This document shows positions 1-8,411 of a stretch of 64,000 nucleotides of DNA, one piece after another; position 1 is the stretch's first letter; the number at the start of each line of letters is the position of its first letter. A program made the translations under genes and the position numbers. The DNA is taken from assembly GCF_010131535.1 (NCBI RefSeq), contig NZ_WUBS01000006.1, positions 62,001 through 126,000 on the forward strand. Reading direction: 5' to 3'. This DNA comes from Acerihabitans arboris. GTDB taxonomy: Bacteria > Pseudomonadota > Gammaproteobacteria > Enterobacterales > Enterobacteriaceae. A model generated the notes under the pieces. That model had not been told where the DNA came from and made no database searches. It was given only the letters and a program-made list of their open reading frames with translations.

Positions 1-336
1 GAAAACGACCTGAAATATATTCCCTGCACCGGCCACAGCCGGATTTATTTATTGAAAACCGACGAGGTGCTGTTTGCCAACTCCAGGCTGAGCGGGGTGT
101 ATGTTACCGGCCTTGAGGGCGGCGAGTGCTTCACCGAGCTGACGCTGAAAGTGCTGGAAAGCCGCACGCCCCTGGTGCGCTGCCACCGGCAATTTCTGGT
201 CAATATGGCGCATCTGCGCGAGATTCGCCTGGAGGAGTCCGGGCAGGCCGAAATCGTATTGAACAACGGCCAGTCGGTGCCGGTTAGCCGCCGTTACCTG
301 AAGTCCCTCAAGCAAATACTGGGACTGAAGGCCTGA
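1..336 (+). CDS. btsR: LytTR-type response regulator, C-terminal part (BtsR/YehT-like)
   Basis: The reading frame is open from the first base, so the N-terminal receiver domain lies outside the window. What remains is a LytTR DNA-binding domain: a beta strand around [12 protein letters not shown], the segment SRLSGVYV, then [11 protein letters not shown] and a C-terminal [10 protein letters not shown], all typical of this fold. From memory these segments match E. coli BtsR (YehT) closely. BtsR is the DNA-binding partner of the sensor kinase BtsS and responds to extracellular pyruvate. No btsS is visible because the upstream side is cut off. Another LytTR regulator such as YpdB is possible but fits less well. 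Confidence 0.75.
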   Translation, partial: ENDLKYIPCTGHSRIYLLKTDEVLFANSRLSGVYVTGLEGGECFTELTLKVLESRTPLVRCHRQFLVNMAHLREIRLEESGQAEIVLNNGQSVPVSRRYLKSLKQILGLKA

Positions 337-447
337 GCGGCAACGCGTCGCCCGCGGCAGGCGCGTGGCGTCATGCCGCACCTGACGGCCCGGCTGCGCG
401 GGAGATTCAGGCTATCAGCGCCGGCCGCCGGGGGCCGGCGGCGGCGT

Positions 448-1290
448 TCAAGATTGGCCGGGCAGGGTTTTTTCCATTAGCGCCCGTACCCCGGCCCGAT
501 CTTTTGCCGTTGCCGGATTGTAGATCACCATGCCCAGATCCGGTTTGCCGTCGACCGCGAAAGCCGAATATTCCAGCGTAATCAGTCCCAGGGTCGAATG
601 CTGGATATATTTGGTTCCCTCGCCGTGCAGGCCGACATCCTGGTCGCGCCACAATTCCCTGAACTCCGGGCTGGACAGGCCCAGCTCATCGACCAGCGCC
701 TTGGCGCGCGCGCCAAACCCGGTCCTCGCCGTTTCGGCGCGAAACGTGGCCACCACAAAGCGGGCGACGCTTTCCCAGTTGGGTATCTTGGCCTGGACGC
801 CGGGCTTGCAGAAGATCATGCGCAGGATATTGCGCTGCGCCTCGGGAAGCGTCGCATAATCGGCCAGCACCACCACGGCGGCGCGATTCCACGCGATGAT
901 GTCCCATTCGGCGGTCTTCACATAGGCGGGGATGAACTCCAGCGAGTCCAGCACCCGCTGCAGTTGAGGCGATACGCAGCGACTCTTGGGATAATCGATT
1001 TCGGGCGGGCGGTTTTGCGCAAGGAGAAACAGATGCTCGCGCTCGACGTCCGTCAGTTCGAGCGCGCGGGCGAGCCGGTCCAGCACCTCGGCCGAGGGCG
1101 CGCCTCCGCGTCCCTGCTCAAGCCACGTGTACCAGGTGACGCTGACGTTGGCGCGCTGCGCCACCTCTTCGCGACGCAGCCCCGGCGTGCGCCTGCGGCT
1201 CATGGGATACCCCAGGCGCGACGCGTCCAGCCTGGTGCGGCGGTACCTGAGATAGTTTCCCAGCAGATTGCCATCCTCTGAAATTGCCAT
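448..1290 (-). CDS. XRE-family regulator with MmyB-like ligand-binding domain
   Basis: A 280-residue cytoplasmic transcription factor. Residues about 10-75 form an XRE helix-turn-helix (RTPGLRREEVAQRANVSVTWYTWLEQGR), and residues about 105-270 form the PAS-like domain known as MmyB-like, with the usual IPAYVKTAEWDIIAWN and ILRMIF segments. The ATG at 1290 has an AAGGTAGGGC ribosome site. In this family the gene usually sits beside the oxidoreductase or transferase it represses; here the divergent neighbour is the CoA-transferase gene at 1476. The ligand is unknown. The fold assignment is strong and the target is inferred from position. Confidence 0.85.
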   Translation of the reverse strand: MAISEDGNLLGNYLRYRRTRLDASRLGYPMSRRRTPGLRREEVAQRANVSVTWYTWLEQGRGGAPSAEVLDRLARALELTDVEREHLFLLAQNRPPEIDYPKSRCVSPQLQRVLDSLEFIPAYVKTAEWDIIAWNRAAVVVLADYATLPEAQRNILRMIFCKPGVQAKIPNWESVARFVVATFRAETARTGFGARAKALVDELGLSSPEFRELWRDQDVGLHGEGTKYIQHSTLGLITLEYSAFAVDGKPDLGMVIYNPATAKDRAGVRALMEKTLPGQS

Positions 1291-1475
1291 GCCCTACCTT
1301 CCCGCGGGTCCTCGCCGCGCATGGTCGCATGCCCGGCCTGTCGGTTATCGTAGCAGTATAACGCCACGGCCTTTCGCCGGCCAGACGGCGTTATCGCCTA
1401 TCCCTTGTCCTGCTTGGCAGGGCCGGCATAATAGGGCAAGCTGGCGGTAAAGATAGCGTGCGGGGAAACGGACCT

Positions 1476-2855
1476 ATGCAACATCATGACCTGCTGGCGT
1501 CGCTCTGGCGCCTGGGCGCGCTGCCGCCCGAGGCGCTGGCGCAAACCTTCCTGACCGGCGCCGATCCGCTCTTTCCATCCTCTTTCCGCGTCGGCGCCGC
1601 CGCGCAAAGCGCCATAGCCGCCGCGGCGCTGGCGGCCTGTGAGCTGGGACACGCGCGCGGCGCGGCCCGCCAGCGGGTGGCGGTGGATATGGCCCATGCG
1701 GCGGTGGAATGCAGCGGCTGGTTCTCCCTTGACGGCCGGGTGCCCGGCCCGTGGGATCATTTTTCCGGCCTGTATCGCTGCCGCGACGGCCATGTGCGCA
1801 TTCATGCCAACTTTGCGCATCATCGCGAGGGGGCATTATTCCTATTGGGCCTGGATCCGGCAAACGCCACGCGCGCCGACGCCGAACGCGCCTTGTCGGC
1901 CTGGGACGCGTTTGACTACGAACAGGCCAGCGCCGGGCGCGGCCTGGTGGCGGCGGCGCTGCGGCGTTTTGACCAATGGGACGACACGCCGCAGGGCCGG
2001 GCGGTTGCCGGCCAACCCCTGCTGACCCTCGAGCGTATCGGTGACGCGCCTCCGGCGGATCTTACGCCGCTGCGTGATGATCAATTGCCCCTGACCGGGG
2101 TGCGCCTGCTGGATTTGACCCGGATCCTGGCAGGTCCGGTGGGCGGCAGGGCGTTCGCCGCCCTGGGCGGCGACGTGATGCTGGTGAATTCGCCCAACTT
2201 GCCCAATATCGAGTCGATTGCCGACACCAGCCGGGGAAAACGCTCGACGCTGGTGGATTTGCGCACGCCGCAAGGCTGCGCCACGCTATGGCGCCTGATT
2301 GGGCACGCGCACGTGTTCTCGCAGGGCTATCGTCCGGGCGGGCTGGCGGCGCTTGGGTTTTCACCCGAGGCGCTGGCCGAACGCCGGCCGGGCATCGTCT
2401 GCGTTTCCCTTACCGCCTACGGCACCCAGGGTCCCTGGGCCATGCGCCGCGGTTTTGACTCACTGGTGCAGACCGCCATGGGGTTTAACCATGCCGAAGG
2501 CGAAGCCGCCGGCAACGGCCGGCCGCGGCCGCTGCCAATGCAAATTCTCGATCAGGCCACCGGCTACCTGATGGTCTTCGGCGCGGCGGCGGCGCTGTGG
2601 CGCCAGCGGCGGGAAGGGGGGAGTTGGCATGTACAGGTTTCGTTGGCCCAGACCGGCCACTGGCTGCGCGGACTGGGACGCGTCGAGCGCGGATTGCACC
2701 GCGTCCCGCCGGATTTCAGCCCCTGGCTCGATACCGCGGCGTCCGGCTTCGGCGAGCTGCGCGCCGTAAGGCCCAGCGCACAGCTTGAACGCACGCCGGC
2801 GGGATATGCGTTCACCTCGATGCCGCCCGGCAGCAGCCCGGCGGTATGGTGGTGA
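1476..2855 (+). CDS. CoA-transferase family III (CaiB/BaiF) protein
   Basis: Family III CoA-transferases move CoA between carboxylic acids through an aspartyl-CoA intermediate. The C-terminal half carries the family motifs: GVRLLDLTRILAGP, a LGGDVMLVN strand, TSRGKRSTLVDL, YRPGGLAALG and RRGFDSLVQTAMG, whose Asp (residue 328) corresponds to the catalytic aspartate. The first 200 residues are a divergent copy of the same fold, as in double-domain members. I chose the ATG at 1476 (MQHHDLL) because GGGGA lies just upstream; an in-frame GTG at 1458 would add six residues. The substrate is not predictable. The gene stops five bases before the end of the convergent AraC gene. Confidence 0.8.
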   Translation: MQHHDLLASLWRLGALPPEALAQTFLTGADPLFPSSFRVGAAAQSAIAAAALAACELGHARGAARQRVAVDMAHAAVECSGWFSLDGRVPGPWDHFSGLYRCRDGHVRIHANFAHHREGALFLLGLDPANATRADAERALSAWDAFDYEQASAGRGLVAAALRRFDQWDDTPQGRAVAGQPLLTLERIGDAPPADLTPLRDDQLPLTGVRLLDLTRILAGPVGGRAFAALGGDVMLVNSPNLPNIESIADTSRGKRSTLVDLRTPQGCATLWRLIGHAHVFSQGYRPGGLAALGFSPEALAERRPGIVCVSLTAYGTQGPWAMRRGFDSLVQTAMGFNHAEGEAAGNGRPRPLPMQILDQATGYLMVFGAAAALWRQRREGGSWHVQVSLAQTGHWLRGLGRVERGLHRVPPDFSPWLDTAASGFGELRAVRPSAQLERTPAGYAFTSMPPGSSPAVWW

Positions 2856-2859
2856 ACGG

Positions 2860-3735
2860 TTACCACGTCGTCATATCCCGTCGCGGCGGCGCGCCAAACA
2901 TACGCGCGTATTCACGGCTGAATTGGGACGGACTTTCATATCCTACCCGCCAGGCCGCCATCTCCGCGTTGGCGGCGCCCGTCACCATCAACTGACGCGC
3001 CGCAAGCAGGCGCAGGCGCTTTTGGTATTGCAATGGCGTCATCGCGGTCAACGCCTTGAACCGGCGGTGAAACGCCGATGGGCTCATCCGCGCCACCGCC
3101 GCCAGTTCACGGATACGCACCGTCTCGGCATAGCGCTCCCGCAGGGTGTTAATCGCGCTGACGATCCGCTGCGCGTGACCGTTTGCCAGCACGATATTGG
3201 CCACCTCGCCGCCATGGGGACCGGTCAGCAGCCAATAGCATATTTCCCGCATGATCATCGGCGCCAGCACCGGGATCGCGTTGGGCGTATCGAGCAAACG
3301 CACCATCCGTAGCACGCAGTCCGACAGCGGGCCGGCAAAGTCGGTGACACAAACGCCGTGGCCGGTCGCGACATCCAGTGCCGGCGGTGTCCCGAGATGG
3401 GCTAAAACGTCGCGCATTACCCCCAGGTCGAACTCAATCACCACGCCAAGAAACGGCTGGTCGGAGCTGGCTTTAGCCACCCGGCTGAACGCGGGCATTT
3501 CAACGCTGACGACCAGCGCCTGGCCCGGCCCGTAGTCATACCGCCGGTTGCCGAACAGCGTCCATTTCGCGCCCTGGGCCACCACGCAGAGGGCGGGTTT
3601 CATAATCAAATGCGAAGGCGGCCTTTCATGCTCCGAGCACAGGATTGTCAGCCCTTCGACGGCGGTCACGAAAGGATTCTCCCCGGCGTGGGTGTCGGTG
3701 TAACATTCGAGGGCGTCGGCCAGGGCATTTTTCAC
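2860..3735 (-). CDS. AraC-family regulator with AraC_N cupin-like domain
   Basis: Residues about 10-165 form the AraC N-terminal type domain (MKPALCVVAQGAKWTLFG, then YGPGQALVVSVEMP), and the last 100 residues hold two helix-turn-helices (VRIRELAAVARMSPSAFHRRF and VGYESPSQFSREYARMFG). I chose the GTG at 3735 because GGAG lies eight bases before it and the AraC_N domain begins right after it. A longer frame back to an ATG at 3837 would add 34 residues unlike the family. It is divergent from the SDR gene at 3895, its most likely target. The inducer is unknown. Confidence 0.85.
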   Translation of the reverse strand: MKNALADALECYTDTHAGENPFVTAVEGLTILCSEHERPPSHLIMKPALCVVAQGAKWTLFGNRRYDYGPGQALVVSVEMPAFSRVAKASSDQPFLGVVIEFDLGVMRDVLAHLGTPPALDVATGHGVCVTDFAGPLSDCVLRMVRLLDTPNAIPVLAPMIMREICYWLLTGPHGGEVANIVLANGHAQRIVSAINTLRERYAETVRIRELAAVARMSPSAFHRRFKALTAMTPLQYQKRLRLLAARQLMVTGAANAEMAAWRVGYESPSQFSREYARMFGAPPRRDMTTW

Positions 3736-3894
3736 GGCGATATCTCCGCGTTCGTCGGTGATAGCATAGTAGCGATGTGCGGCGCCAAAGTGTAGGGGCC
3801 TGGCAGGATTGGGCAAGAATGGGGTGAGATCGGGCATTCAGCCGACCGACCGGCCGGCATAAGCTGGTTCGCACAGCGTATTAAGGAGCCAGAT

Positions 3895-4674
3895 ATGACG
3901 ACAGAACATGCAAGGGGGCCGGCGGCAAAAGTTGCCATTGTCACCGGGGGAAGCCGTGGCCTGGGGCGGAGTACCGTACTTAACCTCGCCAGCCGGGGAG
4001 TCAGTTCCATCTTCACCTACCGCGCCAACCGGACGGAAGCGGAAAAGGTGGTCAGCCTGGTGGAGGCTGAAGGTCAGCGGGCGGTGGCATTACCCCTCGA
4101 CACCGGCCGGGCCGAAACCTTCGGCGTATTTGCCGGGCGGGCGGGGGAGGCGCTGGCTAAGCTTGGCGCCGCGCGTTTCGACTACCTGGTCAACAACGCC
4201 GGTATATCCCATCACGCGCCGTTCGGGCAGGTCACCATGGAAGAATTGGACAATCTGTATAATGTCCATTTCAAGGGCGTCTTTTTCCTGACGCAACGGC
4301 TGCTGCCGCTGATCAATGACGGCGGACGTATCGTGAATATCTCATCCGGCCTGACGCGCATTACTTTTCCAGGCAGCGCGGCCTATGGGTCGATGAAGGG
4401 CGCGGTCGAGGTGCTGACCCGCTATCTTGCCCTGGAGCTGGGGCCGCGCCGCATTGCCGTCAACACCGTGGCGCCGGGCGCTATCGCCACCGACTTCAGC
4501 GGCGGCATGGTACGTGACAATCCCGAGATGAATAAACGCGTTGCGCAGAGCACCGCGCTGGGCCGCGCCGGCCTGCCGGACGATATCGGGCCGATGATCG
4601 CCGCGCTGCTCAGCGACGATAATCGCTGGGTCAATGCCCAGCGTATCGAGGTCTCGGGCGGGATGCGTATTTAG
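3895..4674 (+). CDS. short-chain dehydrogenase/reductase (SDR)
   Basis: A 259-residue classical SDR. The Rossmann nucleotide-binding motif TGGSRGLG is near residue 18, NNAG near residue 100, the catalytic Ser in NISSG, and the active-site YGSMK near residue 163, followed by PGAIATDF. A TTAAGGAG ribosome site precedes the ATG. Such enzymes reduce or oxidise a carbonyl or alcohol with NAD(P)H; the substrate cannot be read from sequence. Divergent placement from the AraC gene suggests control by that regulator, a very common pairing in enterobacteria. Confidence 0.88.
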   Translation: MTTEHARGPAAKVAIVTGGSRGLGRSTVLNLASRGVSSIFTYRANRTEAEKVVSLVEAEGQRAVALPLDTGRAETFGVFAGRAGEALAKLGAARFDYLVNNAGISHHAPFGQVTMEELDNLYNVHFKGVFFLTQRLLPLINDGGRIVNISSGLTRITFPGSAAYGSMKGAVEVLTRYLALELGPRRIAVNTVAPGAIATDFSGGMVRDNPEMNKRVAQSTALGRAGLPDDIGPMIAALLSDDNRWVNAQRIEVSGGMRI

Positions 4675-4718
4675 TCGTACACTTGCACAACACATAAGTA
4701 TACGCTAATGTATTAAGC

Positions 4719-5033
4719 ATGATTGAAAACGACATCTTCAAGGCGTTGGCCGATCCGACCCGCCGCGCCATCTTTGAAAAACTGGCGGTCGGCAGCATGA
4801 ACGCCAGCGCATTGCGCGTAGGCATTGAGATTAGCCAATCCGCCATGTCGCAGCACCTGGCGGTGCTGCGTAACGCCGGGCTGGTGCGCGAAGAGCGGCA
4901 GGGCCGTTTTGTTAACTACCAAATTGATCCGCGGGGCTTGGCACTTGTCGCCCGATGGCTGGCGAAGTATCGTGCCTACTGGCCCGCGCGGGTGGATGAT
5001 TTGAAGATTTTGCTGAAGGACATGGATCAATGA
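4719..5033 (+). CDS. ArsR-family winged-helix repressor
   Basis: A 104-residue ArsR-type repressor. The winged helix is plain (FKALADPTRRAIFEKL, then ISQSAMSQHLAVLRNAGLVREERQGR). The cysteine pairs of metal-sensing ArsR proteins are absent, so this belongs to the non-metal group often paired with SRPBCC (AHSA1) proteins. It overlaps such a gene by four bases (ATGA), so the two are translationally coupled. A small dyad, ATAC-6 bp-GTAT at 4700-4713, lies just before the start and could be its own operator; that is a guess. Confidence 0.85.
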   Translation: MIENDIFKALADPTRRAIFEKLAVGSMNASALRVGIEISQSAMSQHLAVLRNAGLVREERQGRFVNYQIDPRGLALVARWLAKYRAYWPARVDDLKILLKDMDQ

Positions 5034-5392
5034 CCAACCCAAAAACCGAAAATCATGCCAACGAACTGCTGTTCGAATACGTGCTTGATGCGTCCCCGGA
5101 GAAGGTGTGGCGGGCCCTCAGTATTCCCGCGCTGCGTGAAAAATGGTTGCCCGATGTTGCCTGCGCGCAGTCCGAGCCCATTTCATCTACCCCGGAGGCG
5201 GAGATATGTTACCGCATGCGTGATGATGAAGAACCGCCTTTCCTTGAAAGCCGGGTCACCTTGCAAATCAGGCCCAACGACATGGGCGGAACCATTCTGA
5301 CCATCATCCACCGGCTGCCTGACGCGCGGCTGAACGGTCATTCGTCGGCTGCGGCAAACGACGACGCGTGTTATCTGATGCTTGCCGCCTGA
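5030..5392 (+). CDS. SRPBCC (AHSA1-like) domain protein
   Basis: A 120-residue protein of the START/Bet v1-like superfamily. The opening FEYVLDASPEKVWRAL and ALREKWLP are typical of the AHSA1 branch, followed by beta strands ending in GGTILTIIHR. It is shorter than the usual 140-160 residues, and the last helix looks replaced by a low-complexity tail (SSAAANDDACYLMLAA), so it may have a frayed C-terminus. Translation is coupled to the ArsR gene by an ATGA overlap. These proteins bind hydrophobic ligands, and with ArsR repressors they form small stress or detoxification operons of unclear chemistry. Confidence 0.72.
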   Translation: MTNPKTENHANELLFEYVLDASPEKVWRALSIPALREKWLPDVACAQSEPISSTPEAEICYRMRDDEEPPFLESRVTLQIRPNDMGGTILTIIHRLPDARLNGHSSAAANDDACYLMLAA

Positions 5393-5437
5393 GCCGGCTT
5401 GGCGGGGCACACAATAGTTGGCAAACAGGAGTCGTCC

Positions 5438-6037
5438 ATGCGCGAAGCGATGCAACTCATCCCGATGGTCGTCGAGCAATCCAGCCGGGGTGAACGATCG
5501 TTCGATATTTATTCACGTCTGCTGCGCGAGCGCATCATCTTCCTCAATGGTGAAGTCGACGATGCGATAGCCGCTTTGGTCTGCGCGCAGCTTCTTTTCC
5601 TGGAAGCCGAGAATCCGGAAAAGCCCATCCATCTGTATATTAATTCGCCCGGCGGGGTTATCACCAGTGGTCTCGCCATGTATGACACCATGCAATTCAT
5701 CAAGGCGCCGGTCTATACCCTTTGCATGGGAACCGCGCGCTCAATGGGATCATTCCTGCTGATGGCTGGCGAGCCGGGCCAGCGTGCGGCGCTGCCCAAC
5801 GCGAGTCTGCATGTTCATCAGCCGTTGGGCGGTTTCCAGGGGCAGGCATCGGATATCTTTATCCATGCCGAAGAAATGCGGCAAACGAAACGCCGCATTA
5901 CGCGGTTGTACGCCGAGCATTGCGAACGCGCCTATGACGAGGTTGAGCGCGATCTCGACCGCGACCGCTTCATGTCGTCCGAGCAAGCGCTTGAGTGGGG
6001 ATTAATCGATCGCATTCTGTATAAGGCGCAAGGTTAA
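5438..6037 (+). CDS. ClpP-family serine protease paralogue
   Basis: ClpP forms a double-heptamer barrel that degrades proteins fed by ClpA or ClpX. This 199-residue copy keeps the fold and the triad: Ser in [12 protein letters not shown], His in VHQPLGG, Asp in the [18 protein letters not shown] segment. The usual GQAAS around the serine is GTARS here. The start is the ATG with AGGAG upstream, 45 bases after the SRPBCC gene, so it may be cotranscribed with the ArsR unit. The housekeeping clpP normally sits with clpX and tig, which are absent here, so I read this as an accessory second ClpP. Confidence 0.88.
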   Translation: MREAMQLIPMVVEQSSRGERSFDIYSRLLRERIIFLNGEVDDAIAALVCAQLLFLEAENPEKPIHLYINSPGGVITSGLAMYDTMQFIKAPVYTLCMGTARSMGSFLLMAGEPGQRAALPNASLHVHQPLGGFQGQASDIFIHAEEMRQTKRRITRLYAEHCERAYDEVERDLDRDRFMSSEQALEWGLIDRILYKAQG

Positions 6038-6046
6038 TGCCGGAAG

Positions 6047-6430
6047 TCATGCCGGTCGCGACGGCCGATCGCCATTGACAGCCGCTTCCACGCCATCAAG
6101 AAAACCCGCGACGATTAACCGGCTCTCGCCAAGGTCGCGCAGCCTTTCGTCCATCTTCTCGACTTCCCGGCGCAACGCCGCCCTGACCTCGTTGCAGGGT
6201 ACAAAACGCGGCTGGTTGTCCAGGATACAGGGCAGCAGGATACGGATGGTTTCAATCTTCAAACCCGCCGCGCTCAGCATGCGGATGCGCTGCGCGGCCT
6301 GTATTTCCATCTCGCCATAGTCGCGGTAGCCTGACACCGCGCGCAGCGGTTGCAGCAAGCCTTCCTGTTCGTAGTAACGCAGCATCCGCTCGCTGACGCC
6401 GGCGCGGCGCGCCAATTCTCCAATGCGCAT
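6047..6430 (-). CDS. MerR-family regulator
   Basis: A 127-residue MerR-type activator. The N-terminal winged helix MRIGELARRAGVSERMLRYYEQEGLL is followed by YRDYGEMEIQAAQRIRML and a long dimerisation helix. The C-terminal effector region has one cysteine in PCILDNQPRFVPC and another at its end, which is not a clear metal site. The ATG at 6430 has AGGGG upstream; a TTG two codons earlier is possible. It is divergent from the hydrolase gene at 6518 and shares with it a promoter that has the long spacer typical of MerR control. Confidence 0.85.
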   Translation of the reverse strand: MRIGELARRAGVSERMLRYYEQEGLLQPLRAVSGYRDYGEMEIQAAQRIRMLSAAGLKIETIRILLPCILDNQPRFVPCNEVRAALRREVEKMDERLRDLGESRLIVAGFLDGVEAAVNGDRPSRPA

Positions 6431-6457
6431 GACCAACCCCTGTATTTTTGCTTGACC

Positions 6458-6488
6458 TTGACAGCACTGTCAGAGTTTAGCCTATAGC
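6458..6488 (+). promoter_or_regulatory. candidate MerR-type promoter with 19-bp spacer and dyad
   Basis: TTGACA at 6458-6463 and TATAGC at 6483-6488 are separated by 19 bases, the over-long spacer that MerR proteins correct by twisting DNA. A perfect dyad TGACAG-CA-CTGTCA occupies 6459-6472. The dyad overlaps the -35 element rather than being centred in the spacer, so the exact operator is uncertain. It faces the hydrolase gene. Confidence 0.5.
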
Positions 6489-6517
6489 CTTCATAGATAA
6501 CAGAGAGCGTTAAAATC

Positions 6518-7315
6518 ATGCCGACGATCGAAATTGAGGGTACTACAGTCTCCTATCAGGCCGATGGAGCGGGTCCTGGACTGGTCTTGGTGCATGGCAC
6601 CGGCGGCGATGGGGAAAGCAACTGGGGAAATGTGGTCGAACGTTTCACGCCGCGCTGGAAAGTCGTGCGGCCCGACTACGCGGGGTCAGGAAAGACCGTG
6701 GACGGCGGCGCGCCGCTGTCTATCGCGCAGCTGGCCGCGCAGGTTGTCGCGTCCGCGCGGGCCGCCGGCGCAACGCCGTTCGATCTGGTCGGTTTTTCGC
6801 TGGGGGCGAGCCTGGCGGCGTATATCGCCGCCGAATATCCGCAGGAGGTGCGCGCCTTGGTGCTGCTGGCCGGCTTCGCCTCAGCTGGGGACGGGCGTAT
6901 GCAGCTGGAGTTCGGCCTGTGGCGCGACCTGATCCACAGCGACCGCCGCGCAATGGCCCGTCTTCTGTTGCTGACCGGGTTGAGCCCCGATTTTCTCGCC
7001 GGCCTTAGCCCCCGGCAGATTGAGGAAAATATCGACGCCATTATCGCCGGCAACCAATGGGAAGGCATGGGGCGCCAGGTGGCGCTTAACCTGACGCTGG
7101 ATGTGAGCGGACAGGTCAGGCGCATCGCCAAACCCACGCTGGTGATCGGCTGCCTCCGGGATCACATGGTGCCGCCCGCCCATGCGCGGGCGCTGGCCGC
7201 GTCGATTGCCGGCGCCCGCTATGCGGAGCTGGCCTGCGGACACCTGGCGACGCTGGAACGTCCTGATGAATTTACGCAATTGGTGACGGACTTCCTGCTC
7301 GCCGGCGGGCGATAA
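6518..7315 (+). CDS. alpha/beta hydrolase
   Basis: A 265-residue alpha/beta hydrolase. The oxyanion strand LVLVHGTGG is near residue 24, the nucleophile elbow GFSLG near residue 93, an acid in the CLRDHMVPP segment and the catalytic His in CGHLATLERP near the end, so the triad is complete. No signal peptide is seen, so it should be cytoplasmic. Family members include esterases, lactonases and C-C bond hydrolases; the substrate is unknown. It is divergent from the MerR gene, whose likely operator overlaps its promoter. Confidence 0.85.
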   Translation: MPTIEIEGTTVSYQADGAGPGLVLVHGTGGDGESNWGNVVERFTPRWKVVRPDYAGSGKTVDGGAPLSIAQLAAQVVASARAAGATPFDLVGFSLGASLAAYIAAEYPQEVRALVLLAGFASAGDGRMQLEFGLWRDLIHSDRRAMARLLLLTGLSPDFLAGLSPRQIEENIDAIIAGNQWEGMGRQVALNLTLDVSGQVRRIAKPTLVIGCLRDHMVPPAHARALAASIAGARYAELACGHLATLERPDEFTQLVTDFLLAGGR

Positions 7316-7321
7316 GCGTTT

Positions 7322-7786
7322 CTAAACGCCTGAGAGGACGGACGGATCGCCGGTAAGCCAGACATTGTCGACCGTGTTGCGCTGGATGAGCCAGATCTCG
7401 CCCCGTCTCACCAGTTCGACATTGTAGCGGTTTTTCATCAGGTAGTGGCGCGAGCGATCGTTTCGCGGCACGTGCTGCGCTTCCACCAGCGCCTCCAGAT
7501 GCGCTGTATCACCGTCGACGGTTATCCGCGGGTTGCTCACGGAATGCGTGGTGTCGAGTTGGCTGAGCGCGTTCGACAGGGCCGTGACGATATTGTCCCT
7601 GCCTTCCAGCACGGGATATTCAAAGCCGGCTTTTGCCGCGGCGGGCCTGAAATCGGATACCGCATCCTCTGTAAGCGCGGAAGCGAGCAGGTCTTTGTCG
7701 CGCAGATCGATGCCGGCGGCGAATCGGTATAAAGCCTCGACCACAGCGAGCTTGACTGCGGTTTCCTCAACATAGGTGGACGACAT
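7322..7786 (-). CDS. NTF2-like (SnoaL-type) protein
   Basis: A 154-residue protein with the NTF2-like cone fold of the SnoaL_4 type: an N-terminal helix pair (EALYRFAAGIDLRDKDLLASALTEDAVSDF), then the strands THSVSNPRITVDGDTAHLEALVEAQHV and IWLIQRNTVDNVWLTGD. Members act as isomerases, hydratases or dehydratases in catabolism; the substrate here is unknown. An AAGGAG site precedes the ATG. It converges on the hydrolase gene with a six-base gap, so the two are probably separately controlled. Confidence 0.75.
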   Translation of the reverse strand: MSSTYVEETAVKLAVVEALYRFAAGIDLRDKDLLASALTEDAVSDFRPAAAKAGFEYPVLEGRDNIVTALSNALSQLDTTHSVSNPRITVDGDTAHLEALVEAQHVPRNDRSRHYLMKNRYNVELVRRGEIWLIQRNTVDNVWLTGDPSVLSGV

Positions 7787-8306
7787 GGGTAACTCCTTAT
7801 TAAAGTGGGCCTCAATGGTATATTAGGTATACTAGGTGTCAATCAGGCACTTAAAAGCCAGCAGGTATCCTGGAGGAAACCGCATGTTGAATACCGGCGA
7901 TCGGCTGGTGGCTTAAGCCGGGTTATCCTTGTAAGCAGGGGCAAAGGGCAGGTCTGCCGTCAGTGGCTACAGATAAGAAGTCTGTCCCGATCCTCATGAC
8001 GCTTTGCGAGATGCCGTTGTCGTTAAAGGCCACCAGACGCCGCGTGAACGGCATCATCGATAACACGTTGACTTATCGTCTTCCCTGGCTCGAAAACCGA
8101 GCCGTTATTATCCGTCTAATATTCAGTCGTTGTCTTACGAATAAAATATATAGCGGATTATTCTGAAGCATATTTTTTTAATTTTATATTCAATTATAAA
8201 ATTAGGGATAACAATAAATTATTTGATAAATTTATCTTTTTTTTAAATTCAATAAAATCATATCTGAAATGCTTTAAAGTATTTATGCTGGCCTTGGATA
8301 AACTTG
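7787..8306. other. intergenic stretch with composition change
   Basis: No credible gene is seen. The first part (to about 8150) keeps the GC-rich composition of the left flank, and short open frames there have no ribosome sites. From about 8160 the sequence turns sharply AT-rich and stays so through the peptide/ABC island, so this stretch probably contains the left boundary of a transferred segment. No obvious direct repeat or tRNA marks the edge. Confidence 0.5.
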
Positions 8307-8336
8307 TTGACATCACTATGGTTAATTATATATAAA
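8307..8336 (+). promoter_or_regulatory. sigma-70 promoter of the peptide/HExxH/ABC island
   Basis: A perfect -35 TTGACA at 8307-8312 and a TATAAA -10 at 8331-8336 are separated by 18 bases. Transcription would start near 8343, giving a leader of about 70 bases before the ribosome site of the 45-codon gene. No other good promoter is visible before the following two genes. Confidence 0.7.
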
Positions 8337-8411
8337 AGATTGCGGCTGAAGAAATGAATGTCCTTAGACCGCTAACCTTTCTTGAATTAAAATTAATTGG
8401 AGGAAATATAT

